From positions 1 to 7,658 of the forward strand of contig DEJH01000083.1 of assembly GCA_002353275.1 (NCBI GenBank): 7,658 nt of DNA. Direction: 5' to 3'. This DNA is from Caryophanales bacterium UBA2753 (lineage in GTDB: Bacteria; Bacillota_I; Bacilli_A; RFN20; CAG-826). The notes under the pieces were generated by a model that saw only the letters and a program-made list of their open reading frames with translations, was not told where the DNA came from and searched no databases. This document shows, one piece after another, positions 6,478 through 7,658 of the stretch. The position numbers and the translations under genes were made by a program. Numbering within the stretch: position 1 is the stretch's first letter; each line of letters begins with the position of its first letter.

Positions 6478-6630
6478 AAATATCAACTCCTTTTTGTCAA
6501 AAAAACGGATGCAAGCGATTTGCACCCGTACTATTTCTAACCCCATAGAATATTTAGTATGTAAGCCAACCAACTTAATTATCGGTCTGGCGAGAAGCGG
6601 GTGCCTCTGCTTTCTACCTATTTATTTGCG
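6478..6630 (-). promoter_or_regulatory. infC-rpmI-rplT leader with antiterminator (L20-type attenuator)
   Basis: A leader of about 150 bases on the minus strand. GCACCCG (6598-6604) is perfectly complementary to CGGGTGC (6522-6528), the 5' arm of the terminator just before infC, so the two folds exclude each other. Between them a hairpin forms from GCCAGACC (6584-6591) and GGTTGGC (6565-6571), with one bulged G. In B. subtilis, L20 binds the infC leader and promotes premature termination; the same control is inferred here because the operon encodes L20. The L20-binding site itself cannot be pinpointed by eye. Confidence 0.8.
6499..6528 (-). terminator. Attenuator terminator upstream of infC
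   Basis: On the minus strand CGGGTGCAA (6520-6528) pairs with TTGCATCCG (6506-6514) around an ATCGC loop: nine pairs including one G-T. Seven T's follow (6499-6505), then the infC ribosome binding site. It is a complete intrinsic terminator in front of the first gene, not behind one, so it must be conditional. Confidence 0.88.
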
Positions 6631-6650
6631 AGTAATAATATACATTACTC
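6630..6650. repeat. Inverted repeat over the infC -10 region
   Basis: GAGTAAT (6630-6636) and ATTACTC (6644-6650) form a perfect 7-bp inverted repeat with a 7-base centre that contains the -10 box TATATT (6637-6642, minus strand). The predicted transcript starts at about 6630, so the repeat is mostly untranscribed. It could be a repressor site, or a coincidence in A+T-rich DNA. Confidence 0.4.
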
Positions 6651-6665
6651 TTTTATTAGAAACAA
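6637..6665 (-). promoter_or_regulatory. Promoter of infC-rpmI-rplT
   Basis: On the minus strand, TTGTTT (6660-6665) and TATATT (6637-6642) are exactly 17 bases apart, with TG directly before the -10. It is nearly identical to the rpsD promoter. It sits in the 3' flank of thrS, with the -35 box 15 bases past the thrS stop. Confidence 0.7.
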
Positions 6666-6680
6666 GATTAAATTTATAAT

Positions 6681-7658
6681 TTATCTCAATTTGTTTTCAA
6701 TCTCGTTTTTAATCAGTTTTAAGAACTCTTCTACTGGGACAGTAATTTGTTCTTTTTGACCATATTTACGATAAGTGACAGTCTTATTATCTCTTTCATT
6801 ATCTCCAATAACGATCGTGTATGGAATTTTACGAACTTGAGTATTTCTTAATCGATAACCAAGTTTTTCATTAGCGTCATCAATTTCACTTCTAATTCCA
6901 TTATCTAACATTAACCTATAAAGCTCTTTAGTGTACTCTAAATGGAATTCGTTATTAACTGGTAATAATTCGACTTGAATTGGAGCGAGCCAAGTAGGGA
7001 AAGCACCAGCGAAATGCTCAATAATCATTCCGGTAAATCTTTCAATCGAGCCTAAGCACGCTCTATGGATCATAATTGGAGTTTTCTTTTCTCCATCTTT
7101 ATCGATATAGAAACAATCAAATCTTCCTGGAAGATTCATATCTAATTGGACAGTGCCACATTGCCAGGTTCTTCCCATTGAATCTTTAAGCTTAAAGTCA
7201 AGCTTTGGACCATAGAAAGCGCCATCGCCTGGATTGATTTTAAATTCTCTTCCACTTCGTTTACATACGTCAGCAAGAATTGCCTCACTCTTATTCCAAA
7301 TATTGATATCACCAATATAACCTTCTTCTGGTCTAGTTGATAATTCGATACGATAATCTAATCCAAAGACGGAATAAATCTCATCATATAACTTCAAGAT
7401 TGAAGTAATTTCTTCTTCAATTTGGTCTTCTCTAACGAAAGTATGAGCATCGTCTTGAGTAAATGAACGGACACGGAATAAGCCGTTAAGAGCGCCACTA
7501 GCTTCATGACGATGGACTAAACCAAGTTCAGCATATCTTAGTGGTAATTCTTTATATGAATGTAATTCGTTTTTGTAAACGAGAATACTTCCTGGGCAGT
7601 TCATTGGTTTAATTGCGAAATCACGATCATCAATTTTGGTGGTGTACATGTTTTCTTG
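6681..7658 (-). CDS. thrS: Threonyl-tRNA synthetase, C-terminal half (runs off the window)
   Basis: Class II synthetase that loads threonine onto tRNA-Thr. The window holds the last 325 residues of a protein normally about 640 long; the editing domain and start lie beyond 7658. Counting from the window edge, the zinc and threonine-binding ligands Cys21 (MNCPGS), His72 (DDAH) and His198 (MIHRA) are spaced 51 and 126 residues apart, as in the E. coli enzyme (334, 385, 511). Motif 2 is RHEASGALNGLFRVRSFTQDD at about 50-70 and motif 3 contains GSIERFTG at 203-210. The anticodon-binding domain spans about 226-325. The ATG at 7647-7649 is internal, not a start. No terminator separates its TAA from infC, so its transcript may run into the infC leader. 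Confidence 0.98.
   Translation of the reverse strand, partial: QENMYTTKIDDRDFAIKPMNCPGSILVYKNELHSYKELPLRYAELGLVHRHEASGALNGLFRVRSFTQDDAHTFVREDQIEEEITSILKLYDEIYSVFGLDYRIELSTRPEEGYIGDINIWNKSEAILADVCKRSGREFKINPGDGAFYGPKLDFKLKDSMGRTWQCGTVQLDMNLPGRFDCFYIDKDGEKKTPIMIHRACLGSIERFTGMIIEHFAGAFPTWLAPIQVELLPVNNEFHLEYTKELYRLMLDNGIRSEIDDANEKLGYRLRNTQVRKIPYTIVIGDNERDNKTVTYRKYGQKEQITVPVEEFLKLIKNEIENKLR

Noticed and set aside
6478..6573. 32-residue N-terminal extension of IF-3, or a leader peptide from the ATG at 6571
   Set aside because: It translates the terminator hairpin and lacks a fitting ribosome binding site; the RNA structure explains the sequence better.
6494..6679. 61-codon plus-strand open frame over the infC leader
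   Set aside because: It covers the attenuator, leader hairpins and promoter of the opposite strand; no ribosome binding site and no family resemblance.
7647..7649. ATG as the start of thrS
   Set aside because: The frame continues upstream without a stop to the window edge, and the preceding codons (Q-E-N) fit the conserved ENMYTT context, so this Met is internal.
1..7658. Mobile elements, CRISPR arrays, defence or secretion systems
   Set aside because: No transposase, integrase, repeat array, att-like duplication or unknown gene; the window is filled by conserved housekeeping genes in conserved order.

Overview
This is a housekeeping stretch of a low-G+C Gram-positive bacterium, best placed in the Bacilli (class-level guess). 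The reasons are EzrA (known from Firmicutes), strong AGGAGG ribosome binding sites, A+T-rich codons, a C-type (zinc-free) S4, a ThiI without a rhodanese domain paired with a cysteine desulfurase, and the rpsD / ezrA-nifZ-thiI order, which resembles Bacillus subtilis. The cysteine desulfurase gene ends in an in-frame TGA, so TGA is a stop here. That argues against a Mycoplasma/Spiroplasma-type code and for the standard bacterial code.

Layout. (1) Positions 1-158, minus strand: the first 52 codons of tyrS, with its own extended -10 promoter and no room for a T-box. (2) 211-1060, minus strand: rpsD with terminator, structured leader and promoter; the leader is a candidate S4 autoregulatory element. 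(3) 1223-5340, plus strand: an apparent operon ezrA-nifZ-thiI with overlapping reading frames, closed by a hairpin terminator that can work in both directions. (4) 5352-6665, minus strand: infC-rpmI-rplT (IF3, L35, L20) behind a leader with an intrinsic terminator and a competing antiterminator, the layout of an L20-controlled attenuator. (5) 6681-7658, minus strand: the C-terminal half of thrS, running off the window.

How the genes work together. Most products serve translation: two aminoacyl-tRNA synthetases, three ribosomal proteins and an initiation factor. NifZ and ThiI are expected to form a sulfur relay that makes 4-thiouridine at position 8 of tRNA. EzrA, a membrane-anchored regulator of FtsZ rings, is the only cell-division protein and heads the operon.

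I found no mobile element, CRISPR array, tRNA, rRNA, pseudogene or unknown gene, and no evidence of a new system. The points worth a second look are regulatory or about gene starts: the probable AUC start of infC, the attenuator before it, a 21-bp inverted repeat over the infC -10 box, the rpsD leader fold, and two palindromes flanking the ezrA promoter.
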